A DNA stretch of 64,000 nucleotides from Cadophora sp. MPI-SDFR-AT-0126 (GCA_020747065.1 JAGMVK010000007.1:248001-312000); one strand, 5' to 3'; counted from the stretch's first letter, positions 1-13,500 are shown. Translations and numbers: made by a program. The notes: generated from the letters alone by a model not told the origin.

Positions 1-301
1 TGATTCAATCCAAAGTAATCCCCGCAGATAGATGCAATATAGTTCGGTTGCGACGGGTGGGTGAGGCCGTAGTATTCCGTGAGTAGGATACCGCCCTTGC
101 GGAGATCTTCAATCTCTCCGTCTGCGCTCACTTTGGAGAAGTCCTTTACAGTCTATTAGAAGGCAATCGTGGCTCAATGGAGAAAACGGCGCTGCGTACC
201 TGATTCTCTAGCCATATGGTTATGAACCTATCGAACGCCTTCCCAGGAACATACGCAGCGGCAGCAAAAGTTGCACTGATTAGGAACAGGCAGATGCGCA
301 T
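1..301 (-). CDS. Secreted acid phosphatase (phosphoesterase family), 5' end only
   Basis: The gene runs off the left edge of the window. Exon 1 is 301-200 (34 codons) and exon 2 runs from 152 to the edge; the intron 199-153 has a GTACGC donor and a TAATAG acceptor and is phase 0. The first 20 or so residues form a signal peptide (hydrophobic core LFLISATFAAAA). The mature start has FDRFITIWLEN, then LTEYYGLTHPSQPNYIAS and GDYFGLN. These match the metal-binding N-terminus of fungal secreted acid phosphatases of the phosphoesterase (PF04185) family, where the motif is usually WLENTDY...THPSEPNYVAS..GDYFG. It would release phosphate from organic esters outside the cell. Only about 84 residues are visible, so the rest of the active site cannot be checked. 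Confidence 0.8.
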
Positions 302-712
302 ATTGGCAGATCATAGAGGGACGAAGAAGAGGAGGTGTTAGGGACACCTAGGGTACTTTGGTTTTCATGGTGGCGCTGCCACAGTGTTTGTGTCCAGCCG
401 CAAGAAGGACATGATGTTGTTTCAGAGCCTCGTCTGAGTCCTGTAGTGACATTCCAATCAGCCATTCAGCCTCGGCAGGCCTTGCTGATTCAGCGGTTTC
501 TGTTTCACCCCGTCTCGCTTGGTGAGATTTCCTGGTTTTGTTGACTATTCTAAAATGACAAGGTGGCTGTTTCAGTATTTTATAAGGTCTTAGAATCACA
601 TATCAACTACTGGGCATTCAATTCTGCTGAATAAATATGGTGATAGACCATTGTGACATTCTTTCGTACAGACGGTAAGCCAAAACGAGCTCTCCTGGGT
701 ATAATGCTTCCT
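302..712. other. Intergenic: acid phosphatase promoter and dynactin 3' side
   Basis: About 410 bases between the acid phosphatase start and the dynactin stop, both on the minus strand. Short open frames exist on both strands, but none has a family signature or splices into a neighbour. It should hold the acid phosphatase promoter. I see no clear TATA box or repeat. Confidence 0.5.
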
Positions 713-3700
713 TCACACGAATCCAAGCCTGCCCCTGAACCCGTCAAAGTCATCCGGATCAACAATTTCAACCTCGCCCCCTGGGCGAACGCCTTTGGCT
801 TCCAGCTCTGGCAAATTAAGTAGAACTCGCGCAGCTAATCCTCCTCTGGATCTCTTCTCCATTCCGCGGTTCGCATCTCGTTCCTCCAAAACACGAGCCT
901 TCTTGACAACGCCGTCTTTCCAGCTACTCCAAGCCTCGTAGTTTTCTCTCTGCTTGGCAACATGATATTGTGGTGTGGCCCTTGCTGGTCGCCAAGCAAG
1001 TCGATTCTTCGGCATAACGCTGAGATCGTAAAGTTTGGCAGTTGATGTAAGAGTGAGGAGTTCGTTGAGTACATCTTGCCCTTCGGCCAAGACGAGAGCC
1101 TTTCGCTGCTCTTCCTTACTCTTAGGCTTGATCAGAGGTGCATCCAGCCAATCCAAGTTTTGCGGCTGAGTGAGACGGGCTCGTCGGCTATCTTCTCTCA
1201 GGTATCGGACAGCAGCCTGGAGACTTGCGATTTCAGTCTTCAGTGCCTCCATCTCGCGAGCAGTTGCGACAGCTTGCTCTTGACCTGCTTTCGTACCTGG
1301 CGCAGCAACACCAAGAGCCTTTGCATCCTCGGCTATTTTCTTCCAGTTATCTCGGTCAGCTTCGATGGCGGTAAGTTCCTTGTTCTGAGACTCGATGGAT
1401 TCTGTTAACTCAGCCTCTCGCTTCTTAGCATCTTCAATCTTCTTCTCGAGTTCCGAAATCCTTTCGTTCTTCTTCGTCGCATCTCTCATACGGCTCTCCA
1501 GAAGTTCAATTTTGACGGAGGCTTCCTCAAGCGTCTGGTCCTTCATTGCAATAAGTCTGGCGCGCTCGTGGTTATCATCCTTGAGACGGCGCATTTCTTC
1601 CTCTGCATCAATGGGCACTGTCTTCGACGATTTCAGTTCTCCAGATCTGAGGACCCATGGAGCTGCTGCGCGTTCGAACTCTTGAGTCATTTCGAGATCG
1701 GATGCGAGAGCAGCTAGATCCATTAGTGAGGCTGTCAAAGTGCGCAGCTTATTTGAATATGTAGAGAAAATATCGGACTCGCTTGACGAGAACAAATTCG
1801 AGGTAGTCCGGTAGACAGTGCTTTGAACTTCAAGGTAAGTAAATGGTTCAGTTCGCCCCTCCTCATGAAGAAGAGTGTGAAGATCATCTCCGATGTGGCG
1901 GGAGAATTTAGCCAACTCTTCAGTAGCAGTTTCGCATTGCTCAAATATCTGAACGGTGTCGGGAGTGAGAGACAACGACCGAGTCTTCAGATCTTCGAGA
2001 GCTCTAACTGCCTTGCCGATGACAACCTTCGCACTTCTCGTGTGACTGATGACCGATTCTGTCTTGCGAGAAAAGTGCTGGGCCAGCTCATCCTCATCAC
2101 CCTGACTAGGAATAATGGTTTGTACCATCATCCTTGCAACTACCATTGCGGCAGCTGCGTTCTCAAGGTGACTCTGCATGACCAATGTCCGCATGTGTAC
2201 CTCGTCAGCATAACTTGCCAAACCTGGTGAGATGTGCACCTCTGCTAGATGTGACATGAGCGCGATCGTACGCTGGAGCTCGCTTGCACATTTCTTTTCG
2301 TTGAGCTCATCCCGCCGTAGACCATCGATCCATCCATTTAGCGCTCTTTCAACCGGCTCGAGTTCATACAGAGCACCTTCGTATTTAGCAAATTCTTCCG
2401 TGGTGCAGTGGCTGATGGCATTGACAAAACGATCGCACATGGCAGAGACCCACGAAAGTTTGTCGAGAACATCACATCCAGCAAACAAATCGTCCTCATG
2501 CCCAGTTGGAGGATGTCCGTTGACCCTCTCCTTGACGAATCCATGGAGCAAGTTAGCCTTGAAGCCAACTCTCTTGAATCGCAGTAAAGCCAGAACAGAA
2601 TCTCGATCGCCATGGAATGCTTCCGGCAAAAACAGTTGAACGATAGCAAGATGCTCGGATGCTTCCTGGGCGTCCAGACGACGGAGCTCGAGGTCAATAG
2701 TCTTGACTTGCGTCTTGGCAGCGGAGACTTGAAGCTTCATATTCAAATCCATCATGGCACGGGAACGACTGTTCAATTGCTCCGACTCGGTCTCGGTCAT
2801 TGCGTGCGACGCTCTCATATCTTCCAGATCGCTCTGAAGATTGGTAACCAGTTCCCTGAATCGGGACAAAGTGTATTCCATGTCCTCCATTGTCTCCTCT
2901 TGCTGGGCAGCTCGTCTTGCTTGCTCGGCGATGATACTATCTTTGAAATCAATGTCTTCTTGCATTTCCTTCTCGGTCTCCACATGGTTAATTTCTAGCT
3001 CATCATTCAGCTCCTTGAGACTCTCGAGATCCTCGATTGTCGCCTTGAGCTCATCAATTTGCTCGTTCATGCTCATGTTTCTCTCCGTCAGTTCTTCAAT
3101 CATATCCTCAGCTCCAAGAGCATTGTCAAGTTGCTGGCGGAGGTCTTCAATAGCGGCTTCCGAAGATGCTAGCTTTTCCTTGGCCACGTCGTAGTGTTCC
3201 TTCACTGACCCCAGCTCCCGGACATCTTCTTCCAGGCTTTTGATCTCGTCTCGAAGCTCGGATTCCGTCTGCTGGGTCATGTCACGTAACCGCATCAAAG
3301 CTTCTCTCAGGCGCTCATTATTCCGCTCCAGTTGCAACCACCCTGCACTGGTCTTTTCCTCAGGGCTCATTTCTCCACCAAGTTCAGCATTCTCCTCTCG
3401 AAGTACCTCGACTTCCAATTCCAACTCTTCCGTCTTCTGTTTCAGAGCTTCCAGCTCGGTCTTCAAGACCTCTGCAGTTTCCTCGGCCATTTCTCTGTCC
3501 AGCGTTGCCATCTCAACCACAATATCATGCTCAGCCTGTATGTTCTCAATTTCCTCGAATCGTGTCTGAGCTTCCTTCAATTGCTTTCGCAAGTCTGTGA
3601 TTTCCTGTTGCTGTGGTTGGTATTTGGTTTGTAGCTTTTGGATGATGCCTTCGAATTTGTCCCGTTCAGCTTGTATCTTTTCCAATGCTTTCAGCTTGTC

Positions 3701-4852
3701 TCTGTCTTCCATTCGCTTTTTGTCCATTAGACGGAGCTTCGTTTTCAAATCCTCAATTTCCCGGCTCGCCGCTGTGCTTCCTCCTGTGCCTCGCTGGGCC
3801 ACAGGCGATGTGGTACTCCGGCCGGAAGTGGGTGAGGCGTGTGAACGGTCTGCTGCTGCTGTTGCTGCTGTCCTAGAAAGTATCGGGCTCACTGGCTTGG
3901 GTGACATGGTATCGTCACTCTTGACGGGTGATGCTCCACGTTCTTCATCTCCAGTATCTTGTCCACTGCCTTCACTGGCTTGAGCACTGCTCAACTGGCT
4001 CCCAATCGATCTGACCCTCTCCCCAGAATTTATCCTTGCCTTTGGTGCTAAAGACGTTCGCCCGCTTGTGGTTCGTGAGGGTGGCACGCTCGACCTGTTG
4101 CCGGAACCTGTAACTGAGGGTCGTGTCTGTGAAGCAGGCCTTGCTGGCGGGCCCATGGATGTTCGATTCCCTCCTATACTAGGCCGTGGTTTCGACATCG
4201 TTATGGAAGGATTTCTCGTGTTCGAAGGAGTTCCGGTCCGAGGTGTAGATGCTGTCGAAGTAGCTGCCGAAAGCTGTTTGGTAGGAGACTTGGTTGGAGA
4301 CTATTGTGCTATTAGACGCCATTTAGCATAATCGCACATGTAACCTACTCGTAGCATGCTGGACGGTCGAGACCGCGTCACTGGACTAGGACTTGCAGCA
4401 TTTATACTCATTCGTTTCCCGGCACCGGCATCTGGAACAGTACTCAACCTCCTTCCCACGCCAGGTCCCCCTACGCTGCTTGGTCTTGAAGGCTTCTTGG
4501 CCGCAGCTCCATTTGCCTTGGGTGCAGGTGCCGGTGCTTGTTGTATCACCACTGCTGCTGACGGTCGTAGAAACATCCCTCTCGCTGGTTCGCACTCGAA
4601 ATATCGTTGCCCCTGGACACTGCCATCGTTTTTGCCGTCGTAGCTGTCTAACTCTACTCCAACCCAGTCCCCGTCTGCGAATTCGGTCTGTCCAACATAG
4701 CGGACTACTCCAATACGGCCATCAGCGAGCTGAACTGTCTGGCCCACTATTGGATTTATTAGCATACGTATTTGTTGGTATTAGAGCCTTCTCTGTTGTA
4801 TCCAAACCCAGTAACACAGAGCTGATATATACGAACCTGCAAGCTCAGACAT
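713..4852 (-). CDS. NIP100: Dynactin p150Glued-type subunit (CAP-Gly, coiled coil)
   Basis: Three exons: 4852-4837, 4746-4349 and 4300-713, giving 1333 residues. The 16-base first exon encodes MSELA; splicing to 4746 restores the conserved start MSELAVGQTVQLADGR. The second junction (donor GTAGGT, acceptor AATAG) gives ...SMLR|SPTKSPTK, also typical of fungal dynactin. An N-terminal CAP-Gly domain (residues about 7-72) has the tubulin-binding GKNDG motif at 43-47. A Ser/Pro-rich basic region follows, then long coiled coils around residues 310-680 and 1060-1190, and the central p150 (ICD) region between. The protein would bind microtubules and dynein and recruit cargo; the Neurospora counterpart is ro-3. 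Length fits the family (about 1300). The C-terminal end has no independent landmark. Confidence 0.95.
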
Positions 4853-5173
4853 GTTGTAGAATCATCGGAGTTTCAGTATTTCAATTATCTGCGCCAGTTT
4901 GATCTGAGCGCTCGGCGTGGTCGTTGCTGTCGCAATCCTGGATTGGATGTTGATGTGTCGCGTTTGAGCTTCGAAAGGGAACGCGGTGCTGACTCAAGAT
5001 CTTGGCAAATAATTGCTTTCACGAGTCAAATCACCCTCCCGCTCCCAACGAACAACCAACAGAGCGGACCCAGAAACCTCGTCTCTCCAGAACGAACGAA
5101 AGTGTTTCCATACGTAGACTTCTTCTTCAAACCGACATCCGGCTGTGCTTTCTGTTCTGATCCCTCGCTCAGC
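4853..5173. other. Divergent promoter region between dynactin and F-box gene
   Basis: This 321-base spacer lies between two divergent starts. An open frame in phase with the F-box gene begins at 4943, but its 77 extra residues look like translated leader rather than conserved protein, so I start the F-box gene at 5174. No repeat or clear core promoter element is visible. Confidence 0.5.
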
Positions 5174-6907
5174 ATGGCTGGGACGTCCACATCAATAAGG
5201 AGGCGGCAGCCTGGAATGCCTGATCATCTTGTTGGAAGTGACTTTGGAGACATGCTCAGTCCTGAACTGTGGATCATGATATCTGAACACTTGGTAAGTT
5301 AGCCCCAGTGTACATGCTAGCTGCTATGTCTTAAATGATTTCTTCACTGTAGCTCCATCGTCAAGACCCAGACTTTATTGGCCTCCGCAATCTGCGCTTG
5401 GTCTCTCGAAAATTCTACCAAATAGCGACTCCGTGCTATTATCAAAAATTTACACTCAAGTCACATCATCTAATACGAAGACCTGGTGTTCTTGGTCAAC
5501 AGGTTCTGTCCAATGTTCGAGCACTCTCTCAGAACATCATCGTCCATGAAGACGTCCCAACAACCCCAGATAGACTTGTCGAGATTGTGGCTGAGTGTAC
5601 CCGATTGAATTCGTTGGAGTGAGTCAGTAATGATGGTACTACCGGATTCTCTTTAACGTGCTCGCCCATAGGTATCGTCTAAGTATGACTCCAAGTCGAT
5701 CGGCTACTTTCCCTGCGGAAATCAGTAATGCCCTCGCAGGCCCTCTGTGCCGACTACGGCTTCATATCAGTGTACGGAAACGCCACCCCCATGGGCCACC
5801 ATATGGCCTCTATATCAATTTTCCTGCCATCCCGCATTCCAACCTAGTTTCCCTCAATCTGATGAGCCGTGCCTTGCAAACGATGCGTGCCAGCGATATA
5901 AATCAGCTCCGGGAGTTGCTTATACGTTCCACGAAATTGGAGATCTTGCGGATCATGGGCAGCGGGCTGTTTGAATCATGGCAGCTAGATCATGGTCGTA
6001 TGCCTCCCCTCAAGGAGTTATACTTGGCACGGTGGTCGCCAACTTTTGGACGTCACCCCTTCAACCCCGCCATCTGGGATTTCTCGAAATTAGCCAAAGT
6101 ATCTTCAAGGAGCGAAATAGTATCCCCTTTTTTGCCCACTTTCATGGGATTATGCTCTTCACAATTTATCACTGTTCTGAAATCTCTCGAATACTCTCCC
6201 AATCTACGTATGGGCCCCCTTTTGTTGTCTAGTGTGGATGTGGAACGCCACAAAAAAGGTAACCAAGAGCTGGTGCAAGTGATTAACGACGTTGGGGATA
6301 TCGAAGAACTTTTTGTAACGTGCTATTTTGCCTCGGAGGAAGTAATACCCGCAATTACATCCAGGCTAGGACCGACTTTGAGAGCTCTGGCATTACGTAG
6401 CCCCGAGTTCCTGGACCCCACGATTTCTCTCGAGGATGCTGTTTCGCTCCGTATGTCATGTCCTATGTTGATGGACCTTGAGATATCTATCATGTTTCCT
6501 GACAGGGTGGAGCATGCTCACAACGTAAGCTTCTTCGTATAATGTCGTCATCTGTTTTAACATCAAAATGCTAGGATCCGCGACATCCCACCTTCATCAT
6601 CATCGCCGGGCTGTCGGAGATCAGAAGTCTTCAACGCCTGAAACTCATTGCCCAATCCCCTTCCTATTCAGTCGACCAGAGCTCTCAGATGCAAGAGGCA
6701 ATCATTGAGATTGCTCGGGACGACAAAGTCGGTGCTCCATTGTCGCATCTCTCGCTTTTATTTCCCCACTGCAAGAAGATAGGTTCGAGGTACGAGTCTT
6801 GTCTGATAGATTATGATTGGGACTTCACTGGGAAGCAAACGTGCAAGAGAAGGCGAGAGGTTGCCCGAGTCGACTATCATCATGAACAATTCGACGAGGA
6901 TGTATGA
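5174..6907 (+). CDS. F-box-like protein
   Basis: Four exons: 5174-5293, 5353-5618, 5672-6524 and 6575-6907, giving 523 residues; all junctions have GTRAG-type donors and TAG acceptors and keep frame. Residues about 29-76 (LSPELWIMISEHL, then GLRNLRLVSRKFYQIATPCYYQKF) are a good F-box-like domain of the kind common in moulds. The rest is leucine-containing sequence without a clear catalytic domain, as in fungal F-box proteins with loose leucine-rich regions. It would act as a substrate adaptor for an SCF ubiquitin ligase through Skp1; the substrate is unknown. The start at 5174 was preferred to the in-frame ATG at 4943 because the upstream part lacks protein-like features. Confidence 0.75.
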
Positions 6908-7733
6908 GTGGGGCTGGTTTTCTTCGCATACTCTCATAATAACACAAGTGTCCTTCAGAGCGAAACTCTCCTTCCTATCTTTTTCCCTTCTCGCAGCCTC
7001 ATTCGTTCTCCAAGCAGCGTCCCCTCTGCATCCTACAAATTGACTGCAAACGCAATCTGGCAATAAGCAAAAAGATGCTAGATCTCTCGAGCATCTGCTT
7101 GATCCAATGCTGAAGTACATGGCACGCGTTTGTATGCCTCTTATTAACACACTACTAAGCGGCTCTGAAAGCCAGGCAAGTGCTTTGGAGGACCGGATTA
7201 ATCATTCGGTCATACATGCCCGCCTCTCCCAGCAGACAGCTTTCATAAACCTTACTAAGTAAACAAGCATAATCCCTTCACCAACCATACCCCTCCAAAA
7301 ACGCCATAAGCCCTCTTCAGACCCTGAATTGGGGGCGGAAACGCACCCGTAAGCTAATCTCCTGCACGTGAGAAGCCATTTCTCGAAGTTGCGAAGAAGC
7401 GAACCTGTTGAGCAGTCAGGAAAACGCCACAATGGCTGAGGGCGGGGGAAATGTGGCCCGACATCCTCCACAGGTGCGGCACAGTTCACGTCAAGAACGT
7501 GGGAGTGCTTCCAACTGCTGTGAGGAATTTCGTGAGATGGTGATATATAAGGAAGGCTGGTTCCTGCGGATAGACAGATAGACGTTCATACTCGTTCATT
7601 TATCCCGAGAAATTTAAAGCTTTGTCGATCGAGTCCATACCCCAGACAGTCAATTTCTCCCTCAAACCCCAGGTTTAAATCCAAGACTCTTGTCCAAAGC
7701 CCTATTCAGATATTTAGATCAGACTCACTGAAT
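6908..7733. other. Intergenic: F-box 3' side and hydrolase promoter
   Basis: 826 bases without a convincing gene. Open frames of 76-130 residues on either strand overlap each other and show no family signature. The right end carries a TATA-like box listed separately. Confidence 0.5.
7544..7550 (+). promoter_or_regulatory. TATA-like box upstream of the hydrolase gene
   Basis: TATATAA lies 184 bases upstream of the ATG at 7734 and is followed by a pyrimidine-rich leader. Position and sequence suit a core promoter for the 7734-8751 gene; no transcription start is known. Confidence 0.4.
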
Positions 7734-8751
7734 ATGGATGACTCCTGCAATGAATGCATCAAGGTACAGACTTTCCCACCCTTTGCCTTTTTTCGCTTTT
7801 AGATCCCATTCTGACATGTCACAGGGCAGCATCCACGCCGGCCTTCCCAAGGGGACAGAAGAAACTATTCAGGGCCTCAATACATACGTAATCGGCAATA
7901 GAACTAGTATGTAACATGTCATTCCATTTTCAAAGGAAGCTATTCTTACCGTCCATTCCCACACTTCATTCTCAATATCAGTATCTCGAAGTATTATACT
8001 AACTTCACACCCCGACCCTCGCGCCATCATAGTCATCTACTCCGATATCTTCAGCCTCGGTCTCCCTAACAATAAACTCATCGCCGACTCCTACGCCGCC
8101 TCGGGCGAATATCTAGTCTACCTCCCCGACTTCTTCAAAGGCGACCCGGTAGGCCTCAAAATCGCCGACCTGCTCCTCCCCGTCGACGAGAAGAAGCTAG
8201 GCACCTTCTCAAAATACACCGGCATCCTCGCCTCAGCACCGACTTTCGTGCTCTGGATGCTGCGTCATAAAGCCTCAGACACGGACCGCGATTGTATGGA
8301 GTTCTTGGAGAAGTTGAGGCGGGATACGCCGAAGGAGAGGAGGATTGGGATGGTGGGGATGTGTTGGGGTGGACGGTATGCGATTCGTGCTGGGCTGGAG
8401 TCGAAAATGATTGAGAGGGATGGAGTGAAAATCCCGCTGATTGATGCGGCTGTTGCGCTACATCCGAGTAATCTTGTGATGGGAGAGGATTTCGAGAAAT
8501 TGGTTGTGCCGGTGAGTTACGGATGGGGCAAGGAGGATGTTGCGGTGAGTTATAAGTTGAAGGGGCAGGTGGAGGCGATTCATGAGAGGGAGAGGAAGGA
8601 GGGGAGGAAGGTGCCGGAGATGGAACATAAGACTTATGAGCCGGGGAGACATGGATTCAGTGTGAGAGGTAATCCGGATGATCCGAAGGAGAGGAAGATA
8701 TTGGAGGATACGGTGACGCAGGTTTTGGATTGGTTTAAGAAGTGGCTTTGA
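7734..8751 (+). CDS. Dienelactone hydrolase family protein
   Basis: Three exons: 7734-7763, 7825-7906 and 8033-8751, giving 276 residues. The model joins MDDSCNECIK to GSIHAGLPKGTEE, then IIYSDIFSLGLPNNK, the usual N-terminal layout of fungal dienelactone hydrolase (DLH) proteins. The nucleophile elbow is GMCWGG with Cys148, and the catalytic His is in PGRHGF (His244); the Asp probably lies in GKEDV. It would be a cytosolic alpha/beta hydrolase acting on a lactone or ester. Many fungal DLH proteins have no known substrate, so the natural reaction is open. The codon choice in 8033-8230 is strongly C-ending, and the rest of the exon is strongly G-ending. Confidence 0.88.
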
Positions 8752-10538
8752 TGGATTTCTGGTTAGTTTTCTGATCTTTCCTCGCTCTTAATCGTCAACA
8801 CCGATTGGTGAGCTCAGATATTTAGGATGATTCTCTTCAATTGTCTTTGACTTCTGTCTATTAGCGCTCAAGAAGACTCCTCAAGATACCTACATTACGA
8901 ATCAATCCTTATCTTCTGGTCAGTTCCCTCATTTGAGTTGATATCAGACCCTGACAATAGGAATTCGACTTTAAAAATGTAGTTTGACACCAAAGCGTAT
9001 TCTCGCTTAACTATCAATCCCTCGGGTCTTCTTAGGGCAGCACATTTTTTTAAGCCACGAGTTGCCACGCACTTGGCCTGTTAAGAATTGAACAAGAGCA
9101 TCGAATTCTGCACTGGCGTGTAGGGTAAGTGCCCCAATGGGGTGTTCTTTGGATTTGTCATGTGATTCTGCAGTGAACGTGATCGGGCTCGTTCCGCGAG
9201 CTGCGCTTGAATTTTCTTTTTCCTTCCCGCCTTCGACGAATCCACATTCCATTCGACGTCAACCCCGCGTCCACTTTCGCCTTCCTGCATTTCTTCAGCG
9301 GGTCAGTTAGCAAGCTCCGCGCTGAAGGTTGTTCAGCTCAGACGTCCACATCCGAAGCTAGAAGCCCCCAAGTGATCTGGACTAAGTCACCGCGCAGCGA
9401 AGAATGAGCCACAAGACTCACGATACCACGTCCGGCAGTACTAGCACTAGCACGATAGGGCATTCTGCAGAGCTTTTTGGACTTCGCAAGTTCAAGCCAC
9501 AAGTAGGATACTTGCGCGACTTTGACAGCTGTTATCCCGTCTGCTTGTGCTGGCGCGTCAGCTGGTGTCTTGGCCGTGGGGAAGCGAGAAAGATTCCAAT
9601 CATGATGGACTGAATTACTGCACAGCAACAGCTCAGCCTGCTGCGCACAATCGATTTCTATGCAAGGGCAAAGCGCAACCCAGCATCAAGTCTGCTTGGG
9701 ATGAACTGCAGAGATACCTCCGAATGTTCCGATTAATGAATGACTAGATGACACCAAGTTTATATTTAGTCTATTACCCCTCGTATTCTGCTCCCAAGAT
9801 CGGATGCAAACCTTTCTAGCTTCGATCCTTGAAGTTCTAAGGCCAACGAAACAGGAATGGGGAAAGCACTAACTCCTGGGTACTTCGCTCGCAGTGTTCT
9901 CGACTCATGAACACTGGGTAGATTCATGGAGAATGGTCGGACGACCGACTTATTCTATGGCTCTCGAGATTTTTGAGACATCCTACGGTAATGTTCCGTC
10001 GATGGGATCGAGCTTGTGACAATTCAACCGACCAATTGGAACAGAAATTTGTAGCGAGGGCCAACGAATGGCACTAAACATGTACTAAACTCCAAAGCAG
10101 GAATCCAAACGACCCTAGTAAGCATCGAAATAACGCAGGATCGACGACCCCCCGGCGCGGGAAGTAACTCAAGGAGGTAAGAGGCTCAGCCATGAAGAAG
10201 AGGGCGTTGACCACGTATGTGTCGATGTTAGGATGGCTGATCTGTACAGGATATGTTCTAGAGTAGTAAGCTTGGTCTACGCACCGGCTCGCCGCCAAAG
10301 CAAACATCCTGCTGCGTTTTTATTTGATCTCGTATGATGCTCTCGTGCGCGCTCGGCAGTGCGGGTGATAGGCAGGGGAGTTGTCCGTATGTACGGGACT
10401 CGGCAGTCTGAGAAATCTACATCTTACATATATCCATGAGGCTGCCTCGAGCGCCAAGAGTCTCACGCTCTCCTGTTGTCCAAATTTTTCATTCGTTTTC
10501 TTCCTTTGCCTCTCTTTCCCAGGATCTGATGCGTCAAA
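8752..10538. other. Long intergenic region, with a weak RTA1-like trace
   Basis: About 1.8 kb with no gene I can support. Small open frames near 9000-9630 on both strands are mutual shadows without family features. A minus-strand frame at 10307-10074 contains a stretch (DTYVVNALFFMAEP) loosely like one membrane segment of RTA1-type lipid-translocating proteins. It has no neighbouring exons and is treated as a possible remnant only. Confidence 0.4.
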
Positions 10539-13500
10539 ATGTTTGCACCACGGATACAGATAGCTTTCGTTTTGACGTGGACATACCTCACCGCGGCGCT
10601 CTCCATCGTAGTCAGTGACCAACAGACCAGCGTGGGTGCGGTAGGCACGAACGCAATTGATGGGAAGAACGCAACTTTCTGGCATAGTCTTTACAAACCT
10701 ACTGCGGCACCACTTCCACATACTGCAACGTTGGATCTGGGAGCGGTGACATCTGTCAGAGGATTTACGTATTTGCCTCGGCAAGATGTTCAGCCTGGAC
10801 TTCCGCTGAATGGGAACATTGGCCAGCATGATATCCTGATGTATGTTTAAGCGAAGCATGAGTTGTTATTCTGATTGCATTTCGCTTTTCATCAGCCCTA
10901 TTGTATACGGACGAAGTGTTCTGAGAAACCCTTCTAGCTCTTCAAATTTCTTAGATTGGCCGGCTGACATTCCTCTCCTATTACAGAAGCTTAGACAACA
11001 TAACCTGGACAACTGTGGTTTCCAAATCAGTTTACCCCGATACCAGGGTTTTCAAGATCGATTCTTTTCCAGATGCACAAGCCAGATACGTGAGGATCAT
11101 CGCGTACACAGAAGCTGGGAATCGTGGACCATGGACGAGTGCTGCCGAGTTCAATGTTGTGATGAGCCCGTCGGTTAGTGTCGTATCGAGTAGTTCGACT
11201 ACGTCAAGTAGTTTGAGCAATTCGATGAGCCTGAGCGTACCAGTCACATCAAGTTCGTCAAGTACATCGAGCACATCGAGTGCATTAAGCAGTTCAAGCA
11301 CATATTCGGCTACGAATACCGCTGCAACTTCTTCAGCCACAATTATAGGAATCAGCGTAGACAGTTTCCAGGTAGGGAATGAAGGACCGAAAGCAATCGA
11401 TGGCATTCGAAGCACCATTTGGCACAGCAGATATAAGCCGGATATTGTCCCATTGCCTCATAATGCTGTCCTTGACCTCGGAACTACCCAACAAGTCACG
11501 TAAGTATTCCTATATTCGATGCCGTCCATTTCCAATGATCCTAGCCTTCCATTTTCTGCTTAGACAGCAATTTTACTGTGATATTGACATACATGTACTT
11601 CTAGCGGCCTCACCTATCTCCCCCGGCAAGACGTTGCCGCTGGCAAACCCCTCAACGGCAACATAGGCCAATACAGAATCGAAACGAGCACCGACAACAA
11701 TACCTGGACTCTCGCCACAAACGGCGCCTTCAAAGACGACGCCACCCTTAAAACCACCACCTTTCCAACCGCATCCGCTCGCTACGTGCGAATCACCGCG
11801 TTAACCGAAGCCGGCAATCGCGGCCCCTGGACCAGCGCCGCCGAATTCGGAATCTCAATCCTCTACAACTCCTCTGCCCCCAGCACTCCCAGCCTCGGGA
11901 AATGGGGCCCTGTGATTCAACTCGGTATCGTAGCAGCAGGTGCGTTCGTCGTGCCAGGAAGCGGGAACGTGATTGGGTTTTCGCGGAGCGGGAAGAAAGA
12001 TGGTGGCGCCGGCACGGGCAATACGTGGACGGCGATATACAACTTTGCTACGGGGGCTGTGACGCAGAGGAATGTGGCGGAGACGAAACATGATATGTTC
12101 TGTCCGGGAATGTCGCACGATTTTAATGGCAGGACTATTTTGTCGGGTGGCCAGGATGCCGCGCCGGTAAGTGGTTATACGCCGGCGAGTGATAGCTGGG
12201 CGATTATGCCAAATATGAGTCTTTTGAGGGGTTATCAGGGGCAGACTACACTTTCTGATGGTCGCAGTACGTATTTTCTTGGCTTTCTTTACCTTTCATG
12301 TAGTCGGTGTTAGCATGGCTTAGTTTTGGAGGATCGCTGCATTCGGCACTGTTTTCTCGACTTCGACATCAGCACTTCGAGCACTTGCCGTTCTCGCCTT
12401 TCTGCGTTTCCAATGAAGGGCACTGCTGACTAGAAGACAGCATTCATCATTGGCGGCTCATGGCTCTCAAACCCCAATGACCGAGGTGGAAAAAACGCCG
12501 AAATCTACGATCCAGCAACGAACAAATGGACACTCCTCCCCGGATGTCCAGTTGGTCCTATGTTGACTAATGACAACAATGGAATTTATCGATCAGACAA
12601 TCATGTTAGTATATTCTTCCATTTACTTCTTGTCTTTCTCATCCGGACTTTGTTGGCGAAGTGGAGAAATATTCGCTTGAGAAAGACACTCGCTAACCGA
12701 ACCTCTCCTCACCAGGGCTGGCTCTTCGCCTGGTCGAATGCAACGATATTCCAAGCAGGGCCTAGTAAGAACATGCATTGGTATGATGCTAAGGGGAGCG
12801 GATCATACACATCAGTAGGCACGCGTGCCGCAGATAGTAAGTATCCTCCCATGACACCTTCCCACCATCTTTCCCGCGGGAAATCCGAATGCCTCAAATT
12901 CCTTCGAGGGAGACGACGTATCCACCCAAGTCACCCTCCGCAACACCATCTTGGAGGAGACTTCTACATGTTCTTAAATGACTTGCTAACCCTTTCACTT
13001 CAGATGATGCCATGTGTGGCGTCGCCGTCCTCTACGATGCCGCCGCTGGGAAAATCTTCACTACAGCCGGAGCTCCTTCCTACGAAAATGCGGGCGCCTC
13101 TGCGGCCGCGTACCTCATCACAATCGGCTCTTCAGGCAGCACCCCCAGCGTAGTAACGCTCCCCTCCCTGCATTATGCCCGCTCCTTCGCCAACGGTGTG
13201 ATCCTCCCCTCGGGGCAGGTCTTCGTCATAGGCGGACAGCCATATCCCGTGACATTCACAGACACGAACGCCATCCTCCAGCCCGAGATGTGGGATCCCG
13301 TCACTCAGACCTTCCAACTCATGCCGCCGCATCAAATCCCTAGATGTTATCACAGCGTGGCGGTACTATTGTTAGATGGGACGGTATTTACCGCTGGCGG
13401 TGGATTGTGTGGAAGCTGTGCGGTCAACCACCTCGACGCAGAGATCTACAGTCCTGGATACCTGTTCAACTCTGATGGATCAGCTGCCACGCGTCCGGTC

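Noticed and set aside
835..4331. Plus-strand open frames of 80-170 residues across the dynactin region
   Set aside because: They are antisense shadows of the coiled-coil coding sequence, rich in Ser and Leu, with no family features.
4943..5173. In-frame 77-residue extension of the F-box protein
   Set aside because: It lacks recognisable features, and the ATG at 5174 sits closer to the conserved domain; the segment is more likely leader.
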